Source of the DNA: an uncultured bacterium
Lineage (GTDB): Bacteria > Patescibacteriota > Gracilibacteria > Absconditabacterales > Absconditicoccaceae
NCBI GenBank assembly: GCA_947168815.1
Contig: CAMVNG010000001.1
Location: 405,895 to 469,894, forward strand
Reading direction: 5' to 3'
Length of the DNA stretch: 64,000 bases
In this document: piece by piece, positions 1 to 12,573 of the stretch
How positions within the stretch are numbered: the first letter of the stretch is position 1
Layout of the letters: each line of letters opens with the position of its first letter
Made by a program: the position numbers and the translations under genes
Notes under the pieces: generated by a model
The model's database searches: none
The model's input: only the letters and a program-made list of their open reading frames with translations
Told to the model about the DNA's origin: nothing

Positions 1-2289
1 TTCTTTCTTAATTCAAATAATATCTAAGCAATCATCTAACGTTAAATCAGTTGCATCCTTTCCTCACTTTGGAATCTTATAATTTTTTTTAGCATATTTA
101 ATATACGGTCAATATGGTCAATTAAGAATCTGTATCTTTTCCTTTTCATATTCAAACTCACTAATATTCTTATTCTTCTCAATTTCAAGTTTATGCTGAA
201 TTAAAGGAATTGCTTCAGCCAATGAAATTGAAAAAGGATCAAGATTACTATCTTTAGGCATCGAAACAAAAATATTCTTATACTTTACATAAGGTCAAAA
301 TCTTCAAGTTGACGCTGTTACAACATCACCTTCCCATGTTCATAGATTTCTAGGAAGCGCAAAACACTGTAATGCCTCTTCTAAAGAAATAGTCTCAATT
401 GTTTTACCTACAGGAATAGACGCAAATTTCTTTTCAGGATCATCTTGATCTCATATTTGAATCATAGGTCAATATCTTCACATTCTTGCAACAACTTTTT
501 TACCTGTACTTGGATGAATTCATAATTCTCTTTCTGTATTTACTCTATCTCTTCATGTTGTTTCAACAACTTGATCATGGAAAGGACCATAAAACTTTGA
601 AATCATCTTAACCCATTCCATCTTTCATTCAGCAATCTCATCAAATTCTTGCTCAACATTAGCCGTAAAACCATAATCCATTATTTCAGAAAAATTTTTA
701 TCCAAAAAATCCGTCACAATAATTCAAATATCAGTTGGAAACATTTTTTGTTTTTCTGCTCAAGTCAACTGTTCTCTTTCCTCTTTTTTAATTTCTCAAT
801 TTTTATAAACCAACTCCAAATAATTCCTTTTTGTTCATTGACGATCTTCTTTTACTACATATTCTCTTTTCAAAATCGTAGAAATTGTTGGGGCATAAGT
901 TGAAGGTCTTCCGATTCACTGTTCCTCTAATTTCTTAACAAGCGAAGCCTCAGTATATCTAGGTGGATGTTGTTTGAATTTTTCTGTTGCAACTATTCAA
1001 TCCTCTTTTATACTATTTCATTTTTTCAAAACAGGAAGCATTCACTTCATTTCTTCATCCTCTTCATCATCAGTTGACTCAATATAGAGTTTAAGAAAAC
1101 CATCAAATTTTAAAACTTCACCATTAGCAACAAATTTATGCTTATCATTGGTTGAAATACCTATCACCACTTTTGTCTTTTCTATTTCTGCAGGAGCCAT
1201 CTGAGATGCAATTGTTCTCTTCCATATTAACTGATAAAGTTTTTTTTCACTAGGATCAGATCAAGCAATATGATTTTCCATATGGGTTGGCCTAATACAT
1301 TCATGAGCTTCCTGCGCTCACTTAGATTTTGTAGTATACTTAGTTGGTTTAGAATATTTTTCTCAAAATTCTTGAGTAATCTGTTGCTTTGCAGCGTTTA
1401 TTGCAAAATCAGACAAATTTACAGCATCTGTTCTCATATATGTGATATGTCACGCCTCATACAATTTTTGAGCAACCTGCATTGTCCTAGAAACAGAAAA
1501 TCATAATTTTCTACTAGCTTCCTGCTGTAATGTTGAAGTTGTAAACGGTGCTGACGGTGTCTTCTTTCATGGTTTAACATCAACATCCTCAACTTGATAT
1601 TCCGCATTATTCAAAGATGAAAAAAATTTCATCACCTCATTTTCAGACTTCAATTGTTTATTTAATTCAGCAACAAATTTCTTATCTTGCAAAGATATAA
1701 AGTTTCCCAATATTCTAAAAGCTGAAGCACTTTCAAAAGCTTGAATTTCTCTTTCTCTCTCTACTATTAATTTCACAGCAACAGACTGTACTCTTCATGC
1801 CGATAATCCTGTTTTGATTTTTTTCCATAATACAGGAGAAAGTTCAAATCACACTAATCTATCTAAGACTCTCCTAGCTTGTTGAGCATCAACTAAACTC
1901 ATGTCAATTGTCCTTGGATTCTGAATAGCATGTTCTATAGCTGTTTTTGTAATTTCATGAAAAACAATTCTTGGTGTTGTTTTTACATCAAGCTTCAACT
2001 GATTAGCTAAATGCCAACCAATAGCTTCTCATTCACGATCCTCATCTGTTGCAATCCAGGTTTTTTCTGCTGATTCTGAAAGTCTTTTTAACTCAGAAAG
2101 AACCTTCCTTTTATCCGGAGAAACAACATATTTAGGCTCAAAATTATTTTCAACATCAATTCATAATTCCTTAGTTGGCAAATCTACAGTATGTCAAAAC
2201 GATGCTTTTACCTCATAATCAGGACCTAGAAATTTTTTAATAGTTTGAGACTTTGCAGGAGATTCCACAATAACTAAGTTTTTTGGCAT
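1..2289 (-). CDS. topA: DNA topoisomerase I (3' end outside window)
   Basis: Type IA topoisomerase that relaxes negative supercoils by cutting one strand. The N-terminus begins MPKNLVIVESPAKS, the Toprim signature, followed by the acidic TDEDREGEAIGWH metal-binding segment. The catalytic tyrosine is Y284 in HITYMRTD, followed by EAHECIRPTH. The visible C-terminus carries GPYxKY-type repeats of the topoisomerase C-terminal domain; I see no CxxC zinc ribbons. About 763 residues are visible, and the frame is open to the left edge, so only the last residues are likely missing. Many in-frame TGAs occupy conserved glycines (for example the G before HTVD). Start chosen at the ATG giving the universal VESPAK spacing. 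Confidence 0.95.
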
Positions 2290-2386
2290 TTTTTAATTTT
2301 TAATAAAGCAATCCAATCGATTTTTTATATAGCGAAATTAATATAGAGTTCAAGTGTAATTAAATTTAGAAAGGAGATTCCTATCA

Positions 2387-2899
2387 TTATTCTATTCATA
2401 GAATCTCAATTTTATCTCACTGTTCAAGTCATATTTTTTTTGCAACTCAACTACCCATCTCAATTACAAATAAATTTTTAACATTCGGCTTATAAATATC
2501 ACAAATCTCTTTCTCGCATGGATTTGCAGATATAATTTTTACAACTTCATAATTTTTATCAACCCATATAATATCTAAAGGTATTACCATATTCCTCATC
2601 CACATTCAATGATAGTCCTCTCAAGTGAAAACAAAAATCATACCACTTCACTCATTTAATTGTTCACGAAACATTAATCATAGTTCTCTTTTTTCTTGAG
2701 AATCAGCAATCTCCAAAGCAAAACAATAATCATTAAAACAGAATTGCGGTGAAGACTCCAAAAAAGAAGTCATTAATGAATTTTTTTGTTTGTAATAATA
2801 TGAAAAAAAGAAAAACAAAATAATAAGCTTAATTCCAATGATAATAGCTAAACAATTTAAAAACATTTTCAAAGAATGTTTTTCATCATTTTTTGACAT
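2387..2899 (-). CDS. DUF192 membrane-anchored or secreted protein
   Basis: A 170-residue protein with one hydrophobic segment (about residues 18-36) that could be a signal anchor, followed by a DUF192-type domain: LMFREQLNEGSGMIFVF, then WMRNMVIPLDIIWVD, then NPCEKEICDIYKP and a C-terminal VIEMGSGVAKKIG. DUF192 proteins are small beta-rich domains of unsettled function, often exported. It lies 97 bp upstream of topA on the same strand and is divergent from lysS. TGA must be read as glycine four or more times for the family motifs to appear. The last codons (EILGIE) end at TAA. Function not known. Confidence 0.85.
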
Positions 2900-2923
2900 A
2901 ACTCATATAGTAACGAATAAGAT
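2893..2923 (+). promoter_or_regulatory. possible promoter for lysS
   Basis: TTGACA at 2893-2898 and TAAGAT at 2918-2923, separated by a long 19-bp spacer, in the short divergent gap. The -35 match is perfect but it overlaps the first codons of the DUF192 gene and the spacer is longer than ideal, so this is a weak call. Confidence 0.25.
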
Positions 2924-2986
2924 TGCATTTAGAGTTTGAATTTTTATACTCTTGCAAGAAATTTATCTTTTTTGTCTAAAATTGCA

Positions 2987-4615
<1,629 letters not shown>

Positions 4616-4636
4616 CCAAAAAAATAATAATAAAAT

Positions 4637-4662
4637 GATCGATTTTCATCGATCTTTTTATT
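4637..4662. terminator. bidirectional terminator between lysS and mutY
   Basis: Perfect 7-bp stem GATCGAT/ATCGATC with a TTTC loop followed by a T-rich tail on the + strand; an A-rich left flank gives a U tract for the opposite strand. It sits in the 74-bp convergent gap and can serve both genes. Confidence 0.8.
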
Positions 4663-4689
4663 TTAATAAATAATTAAACAACAAAATTA

Positions 4690-5487
4690 TTAAGCTATTT
4701 TAACATAATTATGAACAATCATAACTATCCCTTCTTTTTCCATGCCTTCCAATATTTTGTCTATATTTTTATGAGGAAATTGTTCTTGAATAGATTTTAA
4801 TTCTAAAATATTATTACCTGATGTTAATTGTTTAACTATCCACCCTCTAACTTCCCTATCTGATCACTCAAACTTTGACTGTTTACCTAATGATTTAATC
4901 CTCGTTTTACGTGCCGTTAAATACATTGCTCAATAATCCATCAAAGCATTATGCCAATCCCTACTTCTTCATTCAGGGATTAACCTTTTAGCAATCATCG
5001 ATAATTCATCATAAGAAATATCTTCCGGTAACTTCAATAAAAAAATTAAAACCCTTCTAATATTTGTATCTATAACAACTTCAGGTAAATTCCAGGCAAA
5101 AGAACAAATAGCTCATGCGGTATATGGTCAAATTCATGGCAATTCCAAAAGCAAATCTATACTTCACGGTAACTCTCCATTATATTTTTCAACAACAAGC
5201 TGAGCACATTCTTGTAACCTTAGAGCTCTAGAATTAAATCATAATCATGACCAATATGAAAGAAGCTCAAGTTTTGATAAACTTGCAAGAGATCAATAAT
5301 CTGGAATATTTTGCATCCACCTGGTCCAATAGGGAATAACACGTTCAACTTGTGTCTGTTGCGACATTACCTCCGAAATATGAATTGCATAAGGATCACA
5401 CGTATCCCTCCAAGGCAAGAATCTTTTGTGCGATGAATACCATGTAAGAATATTCTTTTGTAATAGATCAACTCAAGAAAAATCCAC
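4690..5487 (-). CDS. mutY: MutY-like adenine DNA glycosylase without Fe-S cluster
   Basis: HhH-GPD base-excision glycosylase that in this family removes adenine opposite 8-oxoguanine. The N-terminal LPWR, the catalytic-Glu motif SEVMSQQTQV, the helix-hairpin-helix LPGIGPYTAGAI and the catalytic Asp in VIDTNIRRVL are all present. The C-terminal cluster loop that normally carries four cysteines (C-x6-C-x2-C-x5-C after the GA motif) reads GAMYLTARKTRIKSLGKQSK with no cysteine, so no 4Fe-4S cluster can form. The MutY C-terminal MutT-like domain is missing; a short helical tail replaces it. The start is uncertain: no ATG precedes LPWR in frame, and I take a GTG. Length about 265 residues. Confidence 0.8.
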
Positions 5488-5603
5488 CTTTACAGAAAAA
5501 GAAGATAAAAACACATACACAGTAGACAAACAAAAAATAAATGCAAGAAAAAACTATAAAAACCATCAAATCCTTTTTGTAAAGTCCATTTTAAGTAATC
5601 AAC

Positions 5604-5631
5604 TTGTATTTCAGCATTATTTCAATAGATA
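5604..5631 (+). promoter_or_regulatory. possible promoter of the ATP synthase operon
   Basis: TTGTAT (5604-5609), 16-bp spacer, TAGATA (5626-5631), about 45 bases before the atpB start and inside the region upstream of the divergent mutY. Sequence match only. Confidence 0.3.
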
Positions 5632-5674
5632 TATCAACTACGAATATAAAAAATATTTAAGAAAAAAATTGAAT

Positions 5675-6541
5675 ATGGAAATTTTTCAACAAATATTGAC
5701 AGATTTACCAAGCTATCGAGATACCATTAAAGCATCTTTTTTTTCCGTACCTACACCCTTATTAAGAGGAGAGTTCTTTTTACTATTAATAATTCTTGTT
5801 TTCGCAATATGTTACTACCTTTTTAAATCTGATAAACTTTTTCTATATTTTGGGAAACGCTTTATTCTTCTCTTCGAATTATGATTCGAAAAAATATATT
5901 GATTTTTCGATGAGATTCTCTGAGAAAACCAGAAATTTCGAGTAAAATCTTTTGTAATAGGTATTTTCTTCGTTATCCTATTTTCAAACCTAATGTGATC
6001 CCTAATCGATTTTCTTAATACAATGTTTCCATGATTAGACACTTACATTACAGCACCGACAACTGATGCAAACTTTAATGTAGCTATGGCTTTAATCGCC
6101 GTCTTACTAGTTTTATATCTTCAACGAAGAAAACTCTGAATATTGAAGTTTATATACTCTTATCTTCCAATTTTCTGAAAAAATATTATTACAATAGAAA
6201 AAGGGAATAAACCTAATTATCTATACTATCCTTTACGACTATTTATCAAAATATTTGATATCATCATCTCTCTGTTTGTATGAATTCTTGATATTATATG
6301 AAATATCGCAAAAGTCATCTCACTTTCCTTTAGGCTTACAGGGAATATGATGTCTTGAACAATTCTCCTTTGAATGTTAGTTGCTGGAATGAATCTATTA
6401 ACTATGAAGATAACTAACACAGAATTCCCAATATTGTTTCCTTTAATTGTGGTACTTCAAGGATTATTGGTTGCTGTAATTCAAGCCTTTGTTTTTGCGT
6501 TATTAACCGCAATTTTTATCAAAGTTGCAACAGAAGAATAG
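5675..6541 (+). CDS. atpB: ATP synthase F0 subunit a
   Basis: Membrane stator subunit that forms the ion half-channels against the c ring. 288 residues with 5-6 hydrophobic helices. The essential stator arginine is R220 in SFRLTGNMMSG, matching the family LRLFGN motif. The last helices (LLVAVIQAFVFALLTAIFI) are typical. It opens the operon, divergent from mutY, and is followed after 25 bases by the c subunit. The chosen ATG (MEIFQQILTDLPSYRD) precedes the first helix; longer readings upstream have no membrane segment and overlap the mutY 5' end. Confidence 0.93.
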
Positions 6542-6566
6542 CCTTTATCTTTATTATTATATATCT

Positions 6567-7022
6567 ATGAATACTTTAGGTTTTTTATGAGCAGGTCTAG
6601 CTGTTGGTCTAGGTGGTATTGGTGCGGGATTTTGAGAAGCAATGATTGCTGCATCAGCAATGAACGCAATATTAAGAAATCCCGATTTAAAAGGTAAGTT
6701 AATGACTTTTATGATTCTCTTTATTGCACTAGATGAAACCGTAGCAATTTATGGTCTTATTGTAGCTCTACAAATTCTATGAATAGACGCTACAAGTATG
6801 ACAAACCCTCATATGCTTATTGCGGCCGGACTTGCTGTAGGTCTTCCATGAATAGCAGTTTGAATTGGAGAATGACGGGTTGCTAAAACATCAGTTGAAA
6901 ATATGTGAAAAAATCCTGAACTTAGTTCAACTTTTATGGTACTTACAATTTTAGGGATGGCTCTTGTTGAATCAGCCGCAATCTACTGATTAGTTGTTGC
7001 TTTTGACCTTATTGGTGCTTAA
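6567..7022 (+). CDS. atpE: ATP synthase F0 subunit c, tandemly duplicated (two hairpins)
   Basis: Rotor ring subunit. At 151 residues it is twice the usual length and contains two complete hairpins of four helices in all. Hairpin 1 has E24 in GFGEA and E57 in ALDETVAIYG; hairpin 2 has E102 in GIGEG and E135 in ALVESAAIYG. Both pairs are 33 residues apart, the spacing of positions 32 and 65 in Na+-type c subunits. E-S/T-x-x-x-Y after the second carboxylate is the Na+-coordination pattern known from Ilyobacter, and a Glu instead of Gln at the first position is the two-carboxylate form described for Fusobacterium. Na+ coupling is an inference. Polar loops RNPDLKG and KNPELSS mark the subunit gamma/epsilon contact. 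Confidence 0.93.
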
Positions 7023-7044
7023 TTTTATCTTAAGAAAGAATCTG

Positions 7045-7533
7045 ATGGACATCCACATTGATTTAGTAATAGCATGAATTATAAATTTCTTAATATTAGT
7101 TTTTCTCTTCAGAAAATTATTATGAGATAAAATCGTTCAACAAGTAGAAGAAAGAAAAACTATGTTAGCTAAATTAAAGAAAGCAGATGATGAGTATAAA
7201 AGAATGATAGAGTTTGCAAGAAAAGAGTCAGACTTAATCATTTCCAAAGCTGAAAAAAAGAAAAATGAATTAATCCACGAAGCTCACCTAGTCGCAGAAG
7301 AAGACAAGAAAAAGATTATAGAAGAAGGAAAATATAAAGTAAAAATTATGAAAGCCGATGCAGAACGCGAGAATGAAAAATTAGAAAAACAATTAAAAGA
7401 AGAACGAATTGATTCAGTAAAACAAACTTCAAAAAAAGTTGTAAAAAGATTATTAAAGCACAATAAAGAACTATCTGATGATTACTTCTGAGTTCTAGCG
7501 GAAGATCTACAAGATCGCAATAAAATTTTTTAA
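7045..7533 (+). CDS. atpF: ATP synthase F0 subunit b
   Basis: Peripheral stalk subunit, 162 residues: a short cytoplasmic start, one membrane helix (about residues 6-26, LVIAGIINFLILVFLF), and a long charged coiled coil rich in Lys and Glu that ends near DDYFGVLAEDLQDRNKIF. The length and layout are normal for AtpF. It sits between c and delta, 22 and 17 bases from them. TGA gives Gly in the membrane helix and near the C-terminus, so standard-code reading loses both ends. Confidence 0.9.
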
Positions 7534-7550
7534 TTAATACACAAAAATAA

Positions 7551-8003
7551 ATGGACAAAGAAGCCGTATTAAAAAAATTTCTAGAAGACAAAGAAGTGTA
7601 TAAAGTAATTCAACATCTAGAAGTTATATTGGCTCTAGTAAGAAAATATTGAAAAAAACTTATGCTAAAAAATTTTATAAGTTGAATAGAAAAAATCAAT
7701 AAAGATATTGCTGATTTAATCTATTTACTTGATGGAATACACCTTCTTAAAGAAAAAGAATTATCTAGATTTATACGCGATTTAAAGCAGAAAGTTGCAG
7801 AAAAATACCTCGATTTCAGATTATATTCAAACGATGAAAAAATTATTACACCTTTAAAAGATTTTCTTGAGAGACAATTTTGAAAAGGAGTAAATCTAGA
7901 ATATGAGCCCATTGAATCTAACAATCTAACAGTACATATGAAGGGGCATGGATATTCATTTAATAGATCTTTAGAAACAGACATTGATAAACTACTAGCA
8001 TAA
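7551..8003 (+). CDS. atpH: ATP synthase F1 subunit delta (diverged)
   Basis: 150 residues with a helical N-terminal half and a C-terminal half of the delta pattern: KIITPLKDFLERQFGKGVNL followed by LTVHMKGHGYSFNRSLETD, comparable to the family's final beta strand and last helix. Sequence similarity is low and the call rests mainly on this tail and on the position between b and alpha, where atpH always lies in F-type operons. Shorter than typical AtpH (about 175). Acts as the link between the peripheral stalk and the alpha/beta head. Confidence 0.75.
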
Positions 8004-8030
8004 CCTTTAACTTTAATAAACAAATAACAG

Positions 8031-9539
8031 ATGTGAGTAATTCAAGAACTACTTGGACAAATTGAAGAATGAATTCAAAAGGCACAGCTTAACGACGATT
8101 TCCTAAAAAGATGAGAAATCCTCGAATTAAAAGATGGAGTTGCCACTGTTATATGACTTGATTCTGTTATGTTTTCAGAAATCGTTGTTTTCGATAACGG
8201 AATTAAAGGACTTGTACTTGACCTTTCCGTTGACGGAGTATGAGTTTTAGTCTTATGAGATTATACAAGCCTCAAACAAGGAGACACCGTACTTTCAACA
8301 GGACGTGTTTTTAGTGTAGGGGTATGAGAAGAATATCTCTGAAGAGTTTTAAACGGAATTTGAGAACCAATTGATGGAGGAAGAAGTATCAAACCTAAAA
8401 AATATTGATTAGTTGAAAAAATTGCACCTTGAGTAATTACAAGAAAATCTGTAAACGTTCCATTAGAAACAGGAATTAAATCAATAGATGCTATGGTTCC
8501 TATATGAAGATGACAGAGAGAATTAATTATTTGAAATAGACAAACAGGAAAAACAACAATAGCAACAGATACCATACTTAATCAAAAATGAAAAAATGTT
8601 TATTGTATATACGTCGCTATCTGACAGAAAGAATCAAAAATTAGAAGAATTGTTGAAATGCTAAAAGAAAAAGGAGCAATGGAATATACCATTATTGTAA
8701 ACGCACCTATTTCTGATCCAGCAGTTATCCAATATATTGCTCCATACGTTTGATGCGCATTATGAGAATATTTCATGGAACACGGAAAAGACGCATTAAT
8801 AATATATGATGATCTTTCAAAACATGCTGTTGCATATAGAGAAATTTCCCTACTTCTAAGAAGACCTCCTGGAAGAGAAGCATATCCATGAGATGTCTTT
8901 TATCTACACTCAAAGCTTCTTGAAAGAGCCGCCAGGGTTCAAGATGAGTTCTGAGGTGGTAGCTTAACAGCTCTACCAATAATAGAAACTCTGGATTCTG
9001 ATATTTCAGCATATATTCCAACAAATGTAATATCAATTACAGATTGACAAATATTCTTAGAAACCGATCTTTTTAATTCTGGTTTTAAACCAGCTATTGA
9101 CGTTGGATTCTCTGTTTCAAGAGTTTGATGATCAGCACAGACCAAGATAATGAAAAAAGTTGCATGAAAATTAAGATTAGAATTAGCAACTTATAATGAA
9201 TTAGCAAGTTTTTCTCAATTTGCATCAGATTTAGATGCTTCTACTAGAAGAAAACTAGATAACTGAGCTAAACTAATGGAAATGTTAAAACAGACTAACG
9301 ATTCTCCTATTCCGTTCTATAAACAAGTTGTTCTTTTGTATATGGGAATCAATTGATATTTTGAAAAAATACCGTTAGAAGAAATAAAAAATATAGAAAA
9401 AACAATGTATCAAAAATTAGACACCACCCATATTTCACTTGCTGAAGAAATAAAGAAACAAAAAGATTTAACACCAGAAATAGAAAATAGTATAAAAAAA
9501 CTCATCTCAGAAATATTAAAAGAATGTGGATTCAACTAA
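8031..9539 (+). CDS. atpA: ATP synthase F1 subunit alpha
   Basis: Non-catalytic nucleotide-binding subunit of the F1 head, 502 residues. P-loop GNRQTGKTT starts at residue 168 (Asn where most have Asp), [14 protein letters not shown] is the Walker B region, and the arginine finger lies in VSRVGSAQ. The N-terminal beta barrel and the C-terminal helical bundle are complete. TGA encodes many glycines, including the P-loop's first. The start is an ATG followed directly by TGA (Met-Gly). Confidence 0.96.
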
Positions 9540-9562
9540 AATTTATTTAAAGGAATAACAAA

Positions 9563-10042
9563 ATGTTATTAAAAATTCATACAGTACATGGTGTAATTTT
9601 CGATGGAAATGTTGAAATGGTAGAGCTACCAACAAAAGTATGAGTGCTCTCAATTTTGCCACACCACAATCCACTAACCGCAATGATTACTCCTTGAATT
9701 GTAAAATTTATTCCTCTTGAAAAAAGAAAAAGTGAATTCATTGCAGATACAGACTTTCTTTTTGAAGATGAAAAGATTACGATAGCAGTTTGAGAAGGTA
9801 CTATTTATACAGATTGAGCTGTTGTCATTTTATTTGTAGCATCTGCAACCATAACTCCAAAATCTGATCGTGAAGCACTCGAAGAAATGAAACAAAATTT
9901 AGAAAAACAAATTAAAGAAATTAGAGCGTCTTGAAATTCTGATGAAATAGAAAGAGCTTATCTAAACCTCCAAAAACTTACCGCAGATATGGAACTTCTA
10001 AAAATAAAAGAAAGAAAATGAGGGAAAATACTTCGCAAGTAA
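9563..10042 (+). CDS. atpC: ATP synthase F1 subunit epsilon
   Basis: Central stalk subunit, 159 residues. An N-terminal beta sandwich is recognisable (VHGVIFDGNVEMVELPTKVG, LPHHNPLTAMITPG, GEGTIYTDGAVVILFV), followed by a helical hairpin of charged residues. The typical LGxLPxHxP motif reads LSILPHHNPL. It is encoded between alpha and gamma rather than after beta, an unusual order. An AAAGGA stretch lies a few bases before the ATG, one of the few Shine-Dalgarno-like sequences in the window. Confidence 0.9.
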
Positions 10043-10063
10043 TTTATAGTCTCAAATAAAAAA

Positions 10064-10954
10064 ATGGCTAATTTAAAACAAGTGAGAACCAGAATAAAAT
10101 CTGTAAAAAATCTTCAAAAAATAGTAAAAGCATTGGAGATTGTTTCTACCGTAAAATTACAAAAATTAAAAGGTGTTATCTCCTCATATAAAGATTTTAT
10201 GCAAAGTTTTATTGAAGTTTTAAAAATTGTAAGAAAAGAAATAAACCTTTTTGACTTTGATGAAAAATCTTGGGACCCCAAAGGAAGAAGATTATTAATT
10301 GTTGTAACATGAGACAAAGGTCTATGCTGAAGCATCAACTCAAGAATTTTTAAAAGGATGGAATCAAATTACGGCCAAGCAAAAGACAATGTCGACATCT
10401 TCGTTATTTGAAAAAAATGAGTTGAATATTTCGTAAGAAACGGATGGAATGTTGTTGGATCAGCCATCATATCCGACAAAGTACTTCTTGCAGAAATTAA
10501 TCCAATATCTGCTTATATTAAGAAAGCTTTAGAAGAAAAAAAATACTCAAAAATTAAAGTCTACTTCAACTTCTATAAGACAACAATGAATCAAGTTCTC
10601 ACAAGATTCAAATTATATCCACTAGACGAAGAAAGTTTTGAAAACTTCCTTGAAAACATAGAACTAAAAATGAATTTACTAGATGATATCAACAATAAAT
10701 ATTTAATGGTAGAACCAGATATTGAAACTTTCAAATTTGATTTTATGCAATTACTCATAAGAACTATAATCTTTTCAGCAGTCATTCATAACAAAACAAC
10801 AGAATACGCAGCAAGAATGATAGCAATGAAAAATGCAAAGGATAACTGTACTGATTTACTATCAAATCTAAATCTTTTATACAACAAAACACGCCAATAC
10901 AAAATCACACAAGAGATAACTGAAATCGTTAGTGCAAGCACAGCAATCAATTAA
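10064..10954 (+). CDS. atpG: ATP synthase F1 subunit gamma
   Basis: Rotor shaft of F1, 296 residues. The N-terminal coiled-coil helix starts MANLKQVRTRIKSVKNLQKI, the core carries the GDKGLCGSINSRIF motif, and the C-terminal helix contains TEYAARMIAMKNAKDNC and NKTRQYKITQEITEIVSA, all diagnostic for AtpG. Length is normal. Only three or four TGA codons occur, all at glycines (for example the first Gly of GDKGLCG). Confidence 0.95.
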
Positions 10955-10979
10955 TAATTTAATTTTTATTAAAAAAACA

Positions 10980-12458
<1,479 letters not shown>

Positions 12459-12520
12459 AACTTAACTAAGTTATTTTTCTACAATCAAAAATATAATTAA
12501 AATTTTTATTATAAATACAA

Positions 12521-12554
12521 AAATCTCTAGAATAACACTTCTAGAGATTTTAGA
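12521..12554. terminator. bidirectional terminator, atp operon and RND gene
   Basis: Perfect 12-bp inverted repeat AAATCTCTAGAA/TTCTAGAGATTT with a 6-base loop, in the convergent gap. The stem ends in T and A runs on either side, so it can act in both directions. Confidence 0.85.
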
Positions 12555-12573
12555 TATCAACAAATATAGTTAT

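Noticed and set aside
5426..5674. Longer start for subunit a giving an N-terminal extension
   Set aside because: The extension is polar, has no family match, and overlaps the MutY N-terminus on the other strand; the internal ATG fits AtpB.
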